Below are positions 28,022 through 40,794 of a stretch of 64,000 nt of DNA, one piece after another; the stretch's first letter is position 1, and each line of letters begins with the position of its first letter. This stretch comes from Aulostomus chinensis (lineage: Eukaryota > Chordata > Actinopteri > Syngnathiformes > Aulostomidae), in contig JBBMOA010000018.1 in NCBI GenBank assembly GCA_037954235.1, positions 12,572,501 through 12,636,500 on the forward strand, written 5' to 3'. The notes below the pieces were generated by a model that was not told the origin of the DNA, searched no databases, and worked only from the letters and a program-made list of their open reading frames with translations. The position numbers and the translations under genes are program-made.

Positions 28022-31000
28022 AATGCAACTTTTTGTCGTCTGTTTAGAAAAAAAAGGCATGTTTTACTGAGGACTCTGTTGACACAAAATTGGTCAACAT
28101 CTAGCTTTTCCAGAGGGATAATAAATGACGAACACTTTCAAGAGAAAAGAGAGTTATGTCATGAGACATAAACACATTTTTGATAGGTGGGGAAATCCCT
28201 TCTTTATTAGACAGAAATCAGAAGTCATAAGTGATATTTTTAGAATGGGTGGTTAAAATTTTGTGTTCTTACAGCCCAGTTGAGCTGATACGGCTCATCG
28301 GAGCAGTAGTAGCAATAGTAACTGGAACAGCTATCGGCATACAGCAGTAAATGACATGAAGGATTAGATATTAGGAGTATCTTCATTTCTTATTTGCTTT
28401 TTATGAAACTCCTACTACTTTGTGTGTGGATCATGGGATCCAGGGTGGACACTCAGGCCTAGCACGATCGTCTGCTCGGCACTTCAATAATTGATGCCCT
28501 CGATTCATTGTCACCAAAAACTCATATCAAGAAAGGAGAGTCCGTCTCACCTTACTGATTAAGTCCATGTGAAACTTTAATGTGCATCCCATCTTCAACT
28601 GATAAAGCGCCGGTATGCTCGGGCAAACGAGGGGAAGGGAAGCCATTTAGAAGTTCGCTGCGCTTCCTGTGTGTACTTTAACCAACGTTGATCATATTTA
28701 ACTCATTCCCAGTCTTTAGAGACTGAAGGTATCAGAGATGTTGCTACCTGATAGTCTGAACAGGGAGGAACATCGTAAAAGATTTAACTGGCATGTAAGG
28801 GTGACTGAATGGGCTTTGTGAGCTCTGCGCAGGAACTCTATTCATAATGCAGGGGATGACAGCACTGCCTCTGTTCTCCAACCAGCATCAGTTTGGAGCC
28901 TCTGCTTATGATGTCTGCGTGTCGCTTCCCTTCATTAATGAATGATAGGCCAGGCGCATATCAATGGCCATTCATAAAGAGCATTAAGAGGGCTATTTCT
29001 CTGAATCTAATTTTACCCTGCAGTGTGAAACCATTGTTTACATGCTAACTGATGCTTTTAGCAATATGTAAGCTGTGTAGACTGCAATTTAGACTAAAAG
29101 CCACACCCCGCTTGAGCTCCTGAGCAGTTGTGGCATGTGCTGACTCTCCCCGAGTCTAAATAATGGCTGTCACGGAGAAGTAGACAGGTACTTTACAGAT
29201 TTTTCCAAATGAGAAGGCACAATCCGATAAATTGGCAAGAGTCACCTGGAACGAACGTACTCTGACAAGCTGAATAATGGAGGTCAAGTGTCTGCTTGTG
29301 TCCAGTTACACTTTGGCCGTTAAATATATTACAACATCTAACTGTTAGATTAGATGCGTACGTGGTGATAGCAGTTGGATTACACTTACGGCGCATGAGG
29401 ACATTATATTAGAAATATTTTATTTACAGTAGGTTTATATTGAGGAAATCAGTAACTTTAAAGATGAAACCAAAACATCCATCTTATGATATCTCAACAC
29501 ACCCTTATTGATATAAAATGTAACGTATGTTTAAGGCCCAGAGCAGAACTCCCGCAGTATTTACTATCAAGTATCGCTCCAACACTAATTATACGTCAGT
29601 GGCTCAGGACTCCTAAGTACCCCCCCATCCTGCTCCTACAGCCTGACAGACTCCATGTCGCTTGTTCCTGCATGATTTAAACAACTACTGCGAACTGTCA
29701 GGTTTCAGCTCCTCTCCAGTCTCAGTTGCAGATCCAACCATTAGCTAGCAGAGGATGAGGCTTGAGTGTAAAACAGCACCGAGCTGATTCCACTGACAGG
29801 AGGTGACACAGAGAGGAAGGTATCCACAAGAGGATATGTCAAAGGAGAACCTGGTGGCCTCTTCAAGTGCCTCTGAGGGATTGTGTTGCGAGGTTTGATG
29901 GAGTCAAAAGATCAGTCAAGATAGAAACAGGAACTGTAATTACTGAGGTTGCGGTAAGCTGATTGCCAATCAGACTTGAAAAATCAGACATTTCAACCTC
30001 GTAAATGTCTTATCCAGAAAACAACCTTGAGGAGAACCTTTAGCCTTTTGGGTCGACTGATAGCCGTATGACACATTTTCAGTATTCTCAAAATTATACA
30101 CAGAATACAGAATACTCCTGACCTCAAGTGATGTACTGTGCCTATTTGGTATTCAGCAAATATGTTTTTTTCTGGCATAGAAAAGTGCATTTTGGCAGAA
30201 TGATATTGTAAGTATATGTTTGAATAATTATTCTCTGTGCAAATGTACATTTGTGCATTAACAACCACTTTGGCTGATAGTATAATACACTGAATAAGAC
30301 AGAACAAGGCACAAAAATATGATATAATATTATATATACACATATATATTCAAGTTAAAGATTGCCTGTTGGACTAAACTTTTGCATTTTTCTGTTAATT
30401 TTCTAAAATGTAGATATAACATGGATATAATAATCATTACCAAAAAATATGATTTTCATTAAAGGATGAGAAAATGTTATTAAAAAATGGCACATCTGCA
30501 CCTGCAGACAGAATTTTTTTATGAGAGATTATACTTCTGTCCATCCTTACACACATTTCTTTCCCATTCTCATTGATGCATTTAATGCCTCATGAGACTT
30601 TCTTCAAAATTTGGTACAAATGTTCACTGTTCTCATGAAGCCACTGAATTGTTTTCAGGTCAGTGCACCAGCAGTAAATATATTATTTGTCAATAATCTT
30701 CGAGTTTGCATGCAAGTAAGCACTGAATACTGCTACTCTGAGACCAGCATGACGTCACTGTGCAATCCCTAATGATACACAGACTTCTCAAATAGATTGT
30801 CTAACAGAAATCGTGCCTTATTAAGCACACTTCTCTTTAAAATTTACAGTATAATGTCATTTTCAAATTTGCACACACTTTTAAAAAACACAGTGAAATA
30901 CAGTAAAAGTAACTGGTACATGGACCTTTTAAGCATGAAAAAAAAAAAAGCATTTTTGATGACACTGTGGTTCTTACAATGAAGTGGTCTCCGGCCAGCT

Positions 31001-31180
31001 CCCTACACTGTAAGAGCATTATTGAAGACATGGTTTGCAAGTGTGGCTCTTGCATCATCACGATCAGATAATTATTCAGAAATTGAAACTTGTTATTTTA
31101 AGAAGAAAAAAACAATTCAATAAATGAGCCAAAACACATAATAAAAGCCGTGATACTGCCGCAGACATAGGACGTGAGAA
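28022..31180. other. Long intergenic stretch between transposon and aimp2
   Basis: No gene was recognised. The sequence is AT-rich with many short interrupted frames. The longest open frame (minus strand, 29993-30343) has low-complexity composition and no family resemblance. A CTCF-like motif lies near the right end (31189-31205). Confidence 0.4.
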
Positions 31181-31188
31181 TTAATGCT

Positions 31189-31205
31189 CTGACGCCCTCT
31201 AGTGT
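31189..31205 (-). promoter_or_regulatory. CTCF-like motif
   Basis: CTGACGCCCTCTAGTGT on the plus strand reads ACACTAGAGGGCGTCAG on the minus strand, close to the CTCF core. About 190 nt upstream of the aimp2 promoter elements. Confidence 0.45.
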
Positions 31206-31377
31206 GTTCTAGAGGACACAAGCAGACAGAAACGGTTGATAACGTCGTGACTCCGTGAATCAAAAGAAATTTTCATGACTAAATTGTATAATCCATAAAA
31301 AAGCATTAATAATTAGCTTCTCGCCACATTATTATAACACATCCCAGCTTCGGCGTCACTTTTACTTTCGGCGGACA

Positions 31378-31413
31378 TGACGTCACAGTGGCCTTTCATT
31401 TCCGGTGGGACCC

Positions 31414-31444
<31 letters not shown>

Positions 31445-31445
31445 C
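31378..31445 (+). promoter_or_regulatory. aimp2: aimp2 promoter: CRE, ETS site and CTG-repeat leader
   Basis: A full palindromic CRE (TGACGTCA) is at 31378-31385, and an ETS-type TTTCCGG is at 31399-31405. Then an imperfect (CTG)n run occupies about 31414-31445. There is no TATA box. CRE plus ETS is common in housekeeping promoters, in keeping with a tRNA-synthetase scaffold gene. The transcription start is not determined, but the 5' leader must lie between these motifs and the ATG at 31524. Confidence 0.55.
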
Positions 31446-31523
31446 CTGTCAACATCTCAGCTACAGAAGAAAAACCTCTATCCGAGATTTTCTTGACTGT
31501 TGTGTGGCTAACTGTCCTTCGCC

Positions 31524-33348
31524 ATGCCCATGTACCAGGTAAAGCCCACCAGCGGGGGTGACGTAAAGATTGATTTGCCAACCTGCATGTACAAGCTACC
31601 GAATATCCACGCGCAGCAAGGGAGCAGCTGCACCACCGAACACGCGCTCCAGGTAACGGCTAACTTCATCTCGACAAGCTTGAAATTTAGAACGAATTCG
31701 CTTGTGTTTTTGTCCTCGTGTTGCCCGAACGTGGCTTTGCTCTCCACGCATTTTAATGATCTTTGCTCATTCCCCGCTTTGGAATCCGCAGGAGTTGGGT
31801 TACGCTAGGCTAGCTAGCTTCTTTAGCCTGACAGGGCACTTAGCAAGCTGGGTGATGCAACAGAAGGTTCACGTCTCCTGAGTGCCACGAACATTCTCAA
31901 GCTATTCTGTGACATACTGTGTTGGCATTTATGTTGTCTTTCTAATCTCTGTGGGGTTTGCCGAAATTATTGAAATTGTCAAAATGTACATCGTAATGGC
32001 CATGCAACAGCTGATTTAACCTCTGATATCAGATAGCTTAAAACCCAACCTAATGTCAAAGACTCAGATTCAGTGCCGTAATCTCTCAAATGTCACAAGA
32101 CATAACACATAAATTGTCCTGCTTTTGACAGTTTGTCATAATATGTTGGCACTTTGTTTCTGATAAATTGAAAACACTTAAATACACTTCATTTCACCCA
32201 GGCAAATCGGAGAAGATGGTATCAAAACCAGAAATGTGAATGCATCCAAATTCACATTTGTGGTTTGTGACAAGATGACCAGTCCTGTCTGTCTCCACAG
32301 AACGGCGAGGTGGACCCAGCTGTTAAAGCTCTGGAGGCACGGCAGGATGAGATCATGCGAAAACTGTATGAGTTGAAAGCAGCTGTGGAGGGTCTGGCTA
32401 AAACGGTGACCACCCCAGATGCAGATCTGGACCTGACAGTCAGCAGCAGCCTCTCCTCCTCCCAAATCTCCAGCTCCACAACCTTCAAAGGCACGGCAGG
32501 TCTGGACACACTACTGGGCAAGGTAAGACGCAGCATCGTAACTGCTGAAATTATAAATAGAGCGCAAACATGAACAACCTGCTCATTGGAATTTGCCTCA
32601 GATCAGATATGAAGGTGTTGGCTGACTGCACACCACACCTGTGCAGGCGCTATTGCTCTGGGTAGACCAGTGTACTAAAATAAAATTGATTTGGGATTGT
32701 ACACATATTTACCTCCTTTAATTGTGAATGTCACCAGGACCTCGGAGCACTCCGTGACATCGTCATTAATGCCACCCCGAAGCAGCCACCTCTGACCCTG
32801 CTGGTGCTGCACAGCCTGCTCTGTCAGAGTTACCGGGTCCTCTCCACAGTCCACGTACACTCATCGGTTACCAGCGTGCCCCCACAGCTTGTGTCCTGCC
32901 TCGGTCCACGCCACGCTGACAGCTACGCCCGCCAGCTGTTCCAACTAGGCTTCACCCTAATTTGGAAAGATGGTAAGGCTCAGTCAGAAGCAGGGTGTGT
33001 TAGTATGAAGACATAGGATGAGTCTGAAACAGAGGAAGAAGAGAGAAACTTTCCCACAGGATTTTACTGTAAATTAATTAGGCAAAATATGACATCTATT
33101 TGTTTAACTTAACGTGATCAGAATGTGGATTTCTGTTCTTGTTGATTTCTTATCAATTTCATTATCGGGACTGAATTTTAAAATGCAAAAAAGAATTGAC
33201 AAGAAGATGGAAACCCTTCTCTCCTGTGCATGCAGTAGGGAGCTGATACCTGCAGAGACCAGCTGTCTGCTACTTAACAGCTCAATGAATGGGCAGGGCA
33301 GGGAAGGGAGAAGGGTTTCTGTCTTCTTATCGGTACGACAACAGGGCA

Positions 33349-33385
<37 letters not shown>

Positions 33386-34154
33386 GTCCGTCCGTCTGTC
33401 TGTCCGTCCGTGTGTATCCAACACTCTGCTCTAGCACCATCTCGCTGCAGTTTCCATAGAGACAAATGAAGAAGCGTGAGTCCAAATACAAGTGCTCTCA
33501 CTGACCATCTATGGCTTGATGGCAAAGACGAACAAAGCCAATTATGATACTGTTGGCTCACATAGCCGATAGTCACGGTGTCCCATAATCAACAGGAAGT
33601 CTGTTCACATCAGTGCAGATGGAGGAATTCAACACTTCCAACTTAGCAAATCGTCTCGCTGACAGACATGCGTTTGAACACTTACAGAAAGTCTTCTCAT
33701 TCAGTAGTAATGGGAACCTTGAGATGATGTTCCACCTGTCTGATGCATGTCTGTCCTTTCCACAGTCCCAAAACTCCAGATGAAGTTCAGCGTCCAGAAC
33801 ATGTGTCCCATTGAGGGAGAGGCCAACGTGGCACGCTTTCTCTTTAAGCTCCTCGCCGCTTACCCTGCTGACCCCGCCCTCGCCACCATGGTGGACAGCT
33901 GGGTGGACATGGCCTTCTTCCAGCTAGCAGAGGGCAGTGCTAAGGAGCGAGCCGCCGTCCTGCGCTCCCTCAACTCCGCTCTGGGTCGTAACCCCTGGAT
34001 TATAGGGCCGGAGTTCTCACTGGCTGACATCGCCTGCTACTGCTGTGTGATACAAAGTGGCTCCTCGTCCGCTGCCCCCGCCAATGTCCAGCGCTGGCTG
34101 AAGTCTTGCGAGAACCTGGGCCACTTCGGTCCTGCTAAGCTCGTTCAGCAATGA
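31524..34154 (+). CDS. aimp2: Aminoacyl-tRNA synthetase complex-interacting multifunctional protein 2 (p38)
   Basis: Scaffold of the cytosolic multi-tRNA-synthetase complex; binds lysyl-tRNA synthetase through its N-terminus and other members through its C-terminal GST-like domain. Coding exons 31524-31652, 32301-32522, 32738-32972 and 33766-34154 (129+222+235+389 nt) give 324 residues, against about 320 in human AIMP2. The N-terminus (MPMYQVKP...[12 protein letters not shown]) is the conserved Lys-RS-binding segment. Residues about 46-78 form a charged heptad-like helix ([17 protein letters not shown]). The C-terminal half carries the GST-like domain, including [18 protein letters not shown] near residues 270-290. 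It ends AKLVQQ. The start sits in a good context (GCCATGC). An ATTAAA poly(A) signal is at about 34561-34566. All splice sites are canonical. Confidence 0.97.
33352..33411. repeat. (GT)n plus (TCCG/TCTG)n compound microsatellite in aimp2 intron 3
   Basis: A pure GT run of about 32 nt runs directly into TCCG/TCTG tetranucleotide units. Confidence 0.9.
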
Positions 34155-34667
34155 CTCAGGCCGTCTCCGGAGAAGACTTTACCCGAGCAAAGTGAGAGAA
34201 GGGCATTAGAATAATGAAATCTGTATGGAAGCTTTGTCTGGAGGGCCTTCTAATGCTTCCCTCCCCCCTGTAGTATCACTGAACTGACAGACTCCTAGAA
34301 GCAGGGTAGTTTACGGTTAAAGCTCTCCACCACGCTGCTTCCGTAGAATGACGAGATTCTTTCGTGCCAGGGAGGAAGCATGAGAAGACTGCAAAGACAA
34401 GCGCTTACCCATCATTAAATCAATGGTACTGCAGAGGCTCCGAGCCTCACACACTGTGCACCTTCCACCCACTTTGTGCCTAACGAGATCCTCTTCTAAA
34501 TGTGTGTTCATGTGTGGTGACAGGCATTACTGTGTGTTTTAAAAAGGGTTTTCTGAAAACATTAAAACATCCACTTTGGATCGAGCTTTGAACCGGAGCG
34601 TGCAGTTTGCTTTATTGGAGCGTTTGATCACTGGGAGCTTTGTGTTTACTCAAGTGCACATTTGTGA

Positions 34668-34681
34668 CCAACAGGTGGCAG
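34668..34681 (+). promoter_or_regulatory. CTCF-like motif
   Basis: CCAACAGGTGGCAG, just downstream of the aimp2 poly(A) region, is a good match to the CTCF core, in plus orientation. Confidence 0.45.
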
Positions 34682-34699
34682 AAATGTCACACAAATACA

Positions 34700-36230
34700 C
34701 AGTCGAGAAGTTTTAGCTAAATGCATGCTGGGAGAACCTGGGCTCATCACTTGGTCTTTGCCTTGAAATGGAGGGTAAATTTAGTTAGTTTAAGAAAACG
34801 GGATTCATATGGTCACAGAATTGAGGAAAAAAGAGAATTCCAAGGTCTGGAAAAGTCTTCCTTTTAAGAAGTAAAAGATCTTCCAAAATTTGGAAAAAGT
34901 CAGGAATTCTTGCAATTTTTTTTGGGGGGGGGAGGGGTTGGAGGCAAATTTCAGTTCATATCAACTGGGAAAAAAAATCTCTCTGTAAATATTGGCTTAT
35001 TTTAATACACATCGCACGGAAGGTTAAATTCTGGGCATGCTTTACTATTCCCGTCCAAACACCTTCCTCACAGGAGAGTAAATCATTTGGTTAAAAAGGT
35101 GTGAGAACACTGTCATTTCATTTGCAGTATCACTTAAATATTCCTCAGGTGCTACAGGTGTCGGTGGAAGAGGAATACTGCTCAATCTGAAGAACCACCA
35201 CGCTTACACCCACTCTCTCAGAATACCTGTGACTTATGATGTAATTATCCAGCACTGACCCACGTGTGAACGTTTATTCTTTTTTAGTTTTCACCCACTA
35301 CAGTTCGCTATTTTTACTTCAACTTCCTAAATCTGCTCAGCTGTATTCTAGCTCGTTATTCAGATATCCATGAACGCTTCGCCGTGTCTTCTCTCTACAT
35401 TCAGCTGCATCTTCTAAGTAGACGTGTTTGGAGTAGAATGTCGAGATGCCGTTTCTCAAGTAGAGCAGATCCTGGAGTTTTACAATTCTGTCTAATCTTT
35501 CTGGACACTTGTAGGCAAAGTCAAATAAAACCAGAAATCTACAATATATGTACCTGAGTACACATATATATGAATATCAAGGTTTTTTCCATATTCTCTA
35601 GAGGGGTTTTGCAACATCAGAAATGTTTTCAGGAGTCCAGACAGAGCCTGCCTGCCTGGGTGTGTGTGTGTGTGTGTGTGTGTGTGTTGCGACTGCCTCC
35701 CTTTGGTCTCCAGGCAGCTGTTTGACAAGACAGAAGCTCTTGACTGACACCTGGGATGTGGTGAGGAAGGCTCTCGGGACTCCGCAACACTGGAATTCAG
35801 TTGTTGGTGTGCTTTGTGCTACAGCTTCTTACAAACGTAATCTGTTGATGTAGCCAGCGCTGCATAAACAATGCGACTGTGAGTATCTCACCGCTAATTT
35901 ATTCTGGACTCTGGATTAAAAAAAAAAAAAAAGTACACAACAGGGGGTCCTTTTTTTTTGTCTCTTTATATATTATATAAAACATACAGACAGTAGACGT
36001 GTTCTGATTCAACAGCTGTAGAAAAAGAACTAGCTTAATGGAAATAAATCACTTCACTTGAACCCAGCGGCTACTTCAAATCACAATCGTGCTCTTGTTA
36101 GCACTTTCCATTATTAAATGTCACTGTTGTTGATTGTCAATTTGAAATGTTGGTACGTAGGTATGCCATTCTGGAGCGGGCAGGGGTGGAGGTAAAGGGG
36201 TGGCACTAGCGGATTTCTGATCAGCCACTC
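34700..36230. other. Intergenic, downstream of aimp2
   Basis: No gene was recognised. Contains a (GT)n run at about 35659-35687 and short poly(A)/poly(T) tracts. Small open frames around the GT run are repeat artefacts. Confidence 0.4.
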
Positions 36231-36233
36231 AAA

Positions 36234-36560
36234 ATTTTTATAGCAATACTTCACCCAAAAGTGTATTTCATTTTTCAAGTACTCGAATAGCTCACGCTGA
36301 TGTTGTCTTCCCTCCTGTGTTACCTTTTTAGGACTCCATTATTCAAAAAAGAGCCAGCCGTGCCTATTTACCATCAAGCTAATCACGACCCTCAAACCCA
36401 ACAGTGAAACTAAAAACAAACTGCTCTTAGCTTCGAGCTAAATATACGCCGTCGGCTCTTTCTACTATCTGGGGTCAAAAAGAAGTGATGCAGGAATGAA
36501 AACGAAACATCTGTGTGAGCTCAAGACACCTGTTTGTGAGTACTTCAGAGAACAAAGTAG
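36234..36560. repeat. Dispersed repeat family, copy 2
   Basis: Shares ATACTTCACCCAAAAGTGTATTT, TTCGAGCTAAATATACGC and GTGAGCTCAAGACACCTG with copies at 25312-25930 and 50690-51040. Confidence 0.5.
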
Positions 36561-37009
36561 TCATAAAGAAGCATCGTGGTGTAGTAAGAAATACTTCAGT
36601 GAGTTAGCACTTTAATTAGCATTGATAAATGCCTTTTTCTGACACCATGAGCCCTGGCGTTGGCAGACTGGGCAGTTTTCTACCAATTTGGACTACTTTA
36701 AAATCACATTGACTGTAGAGAAAACTGAATGGTTTACATTCAGTCAGGTTTTAATTCACGTATTGGCATTTTAGTTAATGAATCAGTTCGTTTGCCACCC
36801 TGATGTGCAGGACCTCCCTGAAGTAGATTCAGCCCCCTTCTACAGAAGTATAGGTCCATCAACAGGTGCGAGTAGGGGAAGGATTATTAGAAAACACATC
36901 TGGCTAACGGACACTGTCACTCAGGGTTTTGCTGCCATGAACTGAATTACAAGGCTGCGAAAGAGAGAGAGAGCGAGAGAGAGAGAAAGAGTCACCGGAG
37001 AATAAGGAT
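36560..37009. other. Possible 3' region of the hAT-like gene
   Basis: No exon was recognised. It ends in a short (GA)n-rich patch at about 36960-36990. If the adjacent gene is a transposon, its downstream terminal repeat should fall here or further left, but I could not identify one. Confidence 0.35.
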
Positions 37010-39198
37010 TCATTCCGAGAGCGAAGGACACACGTTGCTGTTGTATCTTAACAGCTGAACGCGTTCAAAGTAGTCGTCAGTCAGGAAGTTTCTCTGTGAG
37101 GTGACCAGGTTGCCTTTCTGACTGAAGAGCCGCTGGACGGGCGCAGTTGATGGCAGGGTGGTGTTGTATTTGAGGAAAAGCTGCTTCACTCTGGGGAAGT
37201 CCTGCAGGCACTCTAAGCTCTTCCCCGTCCCTTCCATGTACTTGCGAATCTCTTCCATCACCCCCCGTTGCTGGATCGGAGTAGCAGGCTTTACAGGCCC
37301 GTAATTAAAAAAGTCATCTTCGGATTCGATTGGCGATAAGTATCGGCTGGTGTTGGCCTCTGTTATGGTGGCGGGGTCGATCTGAGCGGCCTCGGCGGCG
37401 AGCAGTGAGCACATCTCCTCTCTGTCGGACGCCGCGATCCACCACAAGCGGAACTGAGGCGTCGTTGCTGTTGCAATCTTTGCTTCCGTGCTGGCAAACA
37501 GCTCCTGGAACCGTGCGTCGATTGCCATGACAATAGCATTGATGACATCACCAAAGTAGTTTGCAGCCTCTTTCTGGCCGTTGAGCTTGTTCTTAAGGCT
37601 GAGGACCGTTGGGATGACCAGGCCCAGGTAACATTTCTGTTCTGCTTGGAAGAGTTCGAGTGCAAATGCGAGCGGGTGGAATACAGTCACGTATTCTTTC
37701 AGGAACTCCATCTCCTCCGGCTGCATGCGTGCGACCTCCAGCCGAGCACACAGCTCTGTCAGCTCCCGTTCAGTGAGAGACACGATCTTCTGCAGGGCGC
37801 AGTACTCCACGTTCCAGCGTATAACAGCGGGGACAACCAACGCCATCTTTCCGATCTCGTCTGCTGCTTCCATACCAACTTGGAGGTGATGGCATTTGCT
37901 CCAAATGGTATAAACTTTAGCCATCATGCTGTAATAGAGCTGGCACATGGGACCCTGCGACACAGCCTGCCAAAAGTCCTCTGTGACGATCTGTTCTAAG
38001 GTGTGTGACGCACAGCGCTGCACTGTGGGCAGAAACAGCAGCATGTCCTGTTCTGGTTCGCCCTCAAGGACGGTGCTCACGTTCTGGTAAAACCCAATGT
38101 CGTCGTCGCTTGCCTGGCCGTCCAGCGCGAACTCTTTGAAGACGCTGATGAAGGGGCTGGCGTTATCAGTGACTGTGGTCTGAACTTTACTTTCAATATT
38201 ATAGGCCACGTGGATGTCGTGTATTCTCCCAGCGACCTTGTCGTACGTGATCCGGCCCTGCAGCCGTGCAAAACCCAGAGCAGCCGACTTCCTCTCCAGG
38301 GACACGGCGTCGATCCAGTGACAGGTCATCCCGAAGAAGCTTCTGTTGTTGGCTGTCCACACGTCAGCTGTGGTGCACACATACTGGACGCTGCTGAGTT
38401 TAGTCATCAACTCCTCTCGCATCCTGGAGAAACCCTGATCCACTTTTGTGAATAAAGTTACCCTGTCCATGGATTTAAGCCCCTCGGTTAAGCCTGCAAT
38501 TAACCTCTTGAATCCCGGTTGCTCCAGAATGTAAAAGGACAGGCAATCCTCCACGATGAAGTTAAAGATAAGATTATCTATCTTAGCTTGGGTCATGCAT
38601 TTGGAGATGATTTCTGCTTTCAGTTTCTTGAGCTGGCAATGCCTGCTTTCCTCGCCATTGTGTTCCTCCTTCTTCCGCCCCCTCTTGGCATCAGGCCTGG
38701 CTTCACCTCCTAAATGTGATCTCTGGAAGACACCAAGGTGTCATGTGGATGGTTAGGGGGTGTGTCACATGTAGCCATCACACTGCAATCTTCAACTGTG
38801 ATAACAAAACAAAACAATACAATACAATACAACTTGTGCAGAGAAACGGGATGAAGTAAAGTTAAACACAAGGAGCATGTGGTACAGTACTCATCGTGCA
38901 GCTGCAATGTAACGTTATCCATCCGCCGTTCACTCATTTAGCCCTTTAAACATTAACCCGGCAGCAACAGTCAACCATTACAAGTCTTTTATCGTCTCCA
39001 ACTCACGTCTAAATGCTTCTTTAGGTTGGATGTCGAGGTCTTGGACGTGGACAGCAGGTTAACCCTCGGCAGACATAGATTACACTGGACGATGATATTT
39101 TTTCCTTGATCTGCCTTGTACGTGAAATGGTGGCGATAACGCCAAGTATGCATGGCCGATTTAGTCTCGCCACTGATTTCATTGTGTTCCACATCCAT
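37010..39198 (-). CDS. BED zinc-finger hAT transposase-like protein (ZBED-like)
   Basis: Two coding exons on the minus strand, 39007-39198 and 37010-38722, joined by a canonical GTGAGT...CAG intron, give 634 residues. Residues about 19-67 form a BED zinc finger: aromatic WRYRHHF, then C39/C42 (CNLC) and H62/H67. The intron falls between the two zinc-binding histidines, and splicing restores HLDRSH. That supports the gene model. Residues 107-634 are a hAT transposase: TADVWT (D185), VTDNAS (D250), CASH (C301/H304), RWNVEY near 366, and a C-terminal hATC dimerisation region (STAPVQRLFSQKGNLVTSQR...LLRYNS). A basic stretch (KRGRKK) may be a nuclear signal. No stop or frameshift interrupts it. 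It could be a recent autonomous hAT element or a domesticated ZBED gene; terminal repeats were not resolved. It lies opposite to its neighbours. Confidence 0.85.
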
Positions 39199-39239
39199 TC
39201 CGGACGCGATTTCTGCTGTTACTGACGAATTGAAATATA

Positions 39240-39320
39240 ATAAAAGTATCGTAATCCGATTTAGTAATCGTGATTACACGTAAAGTAACGACGGTGGTAG
39301 AGAAGTCCTCATGAAAAAGG
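39240..39320. repeat. Possible hAT subterminal sequence
   Basis: Contains short alternating motifs GTAATCCGATT, GTAATCGTGATTAC and AAAGTAACG upstream of the transposase-like gene. These resemble subterminal repeats of fish hAT elements, but no clean terminal inverted repeat with an 8-bp duplication was found by eye. Confidence 0.3.
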
Positions 39321-39389
39321 GGCAGGCCTTTGTTCAGATGTTAGCTAAAAGACAAACAAGGTGTTGTCAATGTTGTCACCCGAAACCAG

Positions 39390-39458
39390 CGCACATGCGC
39401 AGTCACGGCCGAGGTTAAAACGAAGGGAATAAGCCATGTGCAGCACTGCGCATGCGCA
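39390..39458. promoter_or_regulatory. NRF1-type palindromes
   Basis: TGCGCATGCGCA at 39447-39458 is a perfect NRF1-type palindrome; CGCACATGCGCA at about 39390-39401 is a near match. They lie about 190-260 nt upstream of the minus-strand hAT-like start codon and could form its promoter. A palindromic site works in either direction. Confidence 0.5.
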
Positions 39459-40747
39459 GTAAATTCACGGGTGACGTGCCCGGCAGGACCTTTAAATTTG
39501 TGCTCTCGTCGATGAGCGAACTCTTAGCAGAGTTTCTTTTTCCTCCAACGTTGCATCTTGTTGGCGCCGCCAACCGGACAGCGGAAGAAAAGATGTCTCA
39601 AAGTTACTAAGCTGCCGCAAAACGAATTACTTCAACTTTTATATACAGTGACGGAAACTGCACCTGCAGTGACGGAGCTGCGATAAGAAATAGAAAACAA
39701 TGAACATCAACATACACAATCTGTCATGGAGGTATTTGTAATGAAACTGACATGGAATAGAATAAGGTACTTAGAATACCAATCAAGCCTCATTGGGGCT
39801 TTTTGGTTTACTTGATAACATACTCAGACACTTCATTCTGCAGGTTCATATCTGATTTGTCCGTTTACATTTGCTTTTATATGGATTTTGGAGACTTAAA
39901 TTAAATGTATAACTCCATGTAACTAACACTTACTTGTACAAAAACAGTACACAAACACATGAACTAAAACAAAACCCAGTGGTTGTGTAACGTAGTTTTA
40001 CTGCCTTTATTTTGACAGCACATTTCCCCTGATCAGACTTCTTTGTCTACTCTTCATTGAGCCTGAACATGAACAGTTGAACGTTGTTGTTAATCTTTCA
40101 CGCGACCTGTAAGTTTCACTCTTGTCTCAGAAAATACAACACATTCCTGCCAAGTAGGCAAACGACACTAAGAAGTGTTTTTAGAAGATCCTGTAATAGG
40201 AAGTACATAGGAACATGGACACTGAACAATAGTACATGGAAGTACTGTGTCTGAAGTAGAAGTCCTGCACTTAAAATGTGACTCACAAATACAGTAAGTG
40301 TAATCAGGAGTAATCAGTACCCTATAATGTATACAATGTCTCCAGTCAGTAAACTAATAGCTCAAATTCATACTTAACTGTTGTATTTGAGAAAATGTAC
40401 GCAGTCAGATTTGACATTAGAAACTCAAGTGACTGAGATTAACACCACACGAGTCAGCAAATGTTTCATCTGCCTCTTTCTTCAACTCTGTTCTTTTTCT
40501 TTTTTCACAAACTCAAGTGTTTTCCATCAAGGAGAACTGTGGTCATCCTCGGCGTAGAGATGGAGGACATGTGGGAGCCAGAGGAGGTGTCCACCCTCAA
40601 CACAGCACATGGTGTTCCAGGCTGACGGCACTATCCAGAGCCTCCAGAGCAGTATTTATCTATTTATTTCTTTATTTCAGCTCAAGGCGTCTTTCCAGTT
40701 GAAGCCAAATAAAAGCATCCAAGCAACAAGCTCCTAGAATGTTTCCA

Positions 40748-40751
<4 letters not shown>

Positions 40752-40791
<40 letters not shown>
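40752..40791. repeat. (CT)n microsatellite
   Basis: A pure run of about 20 CT dinucleotides. Confidence 0.95.
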
Positions 40792-40794
<3 letters not shown>

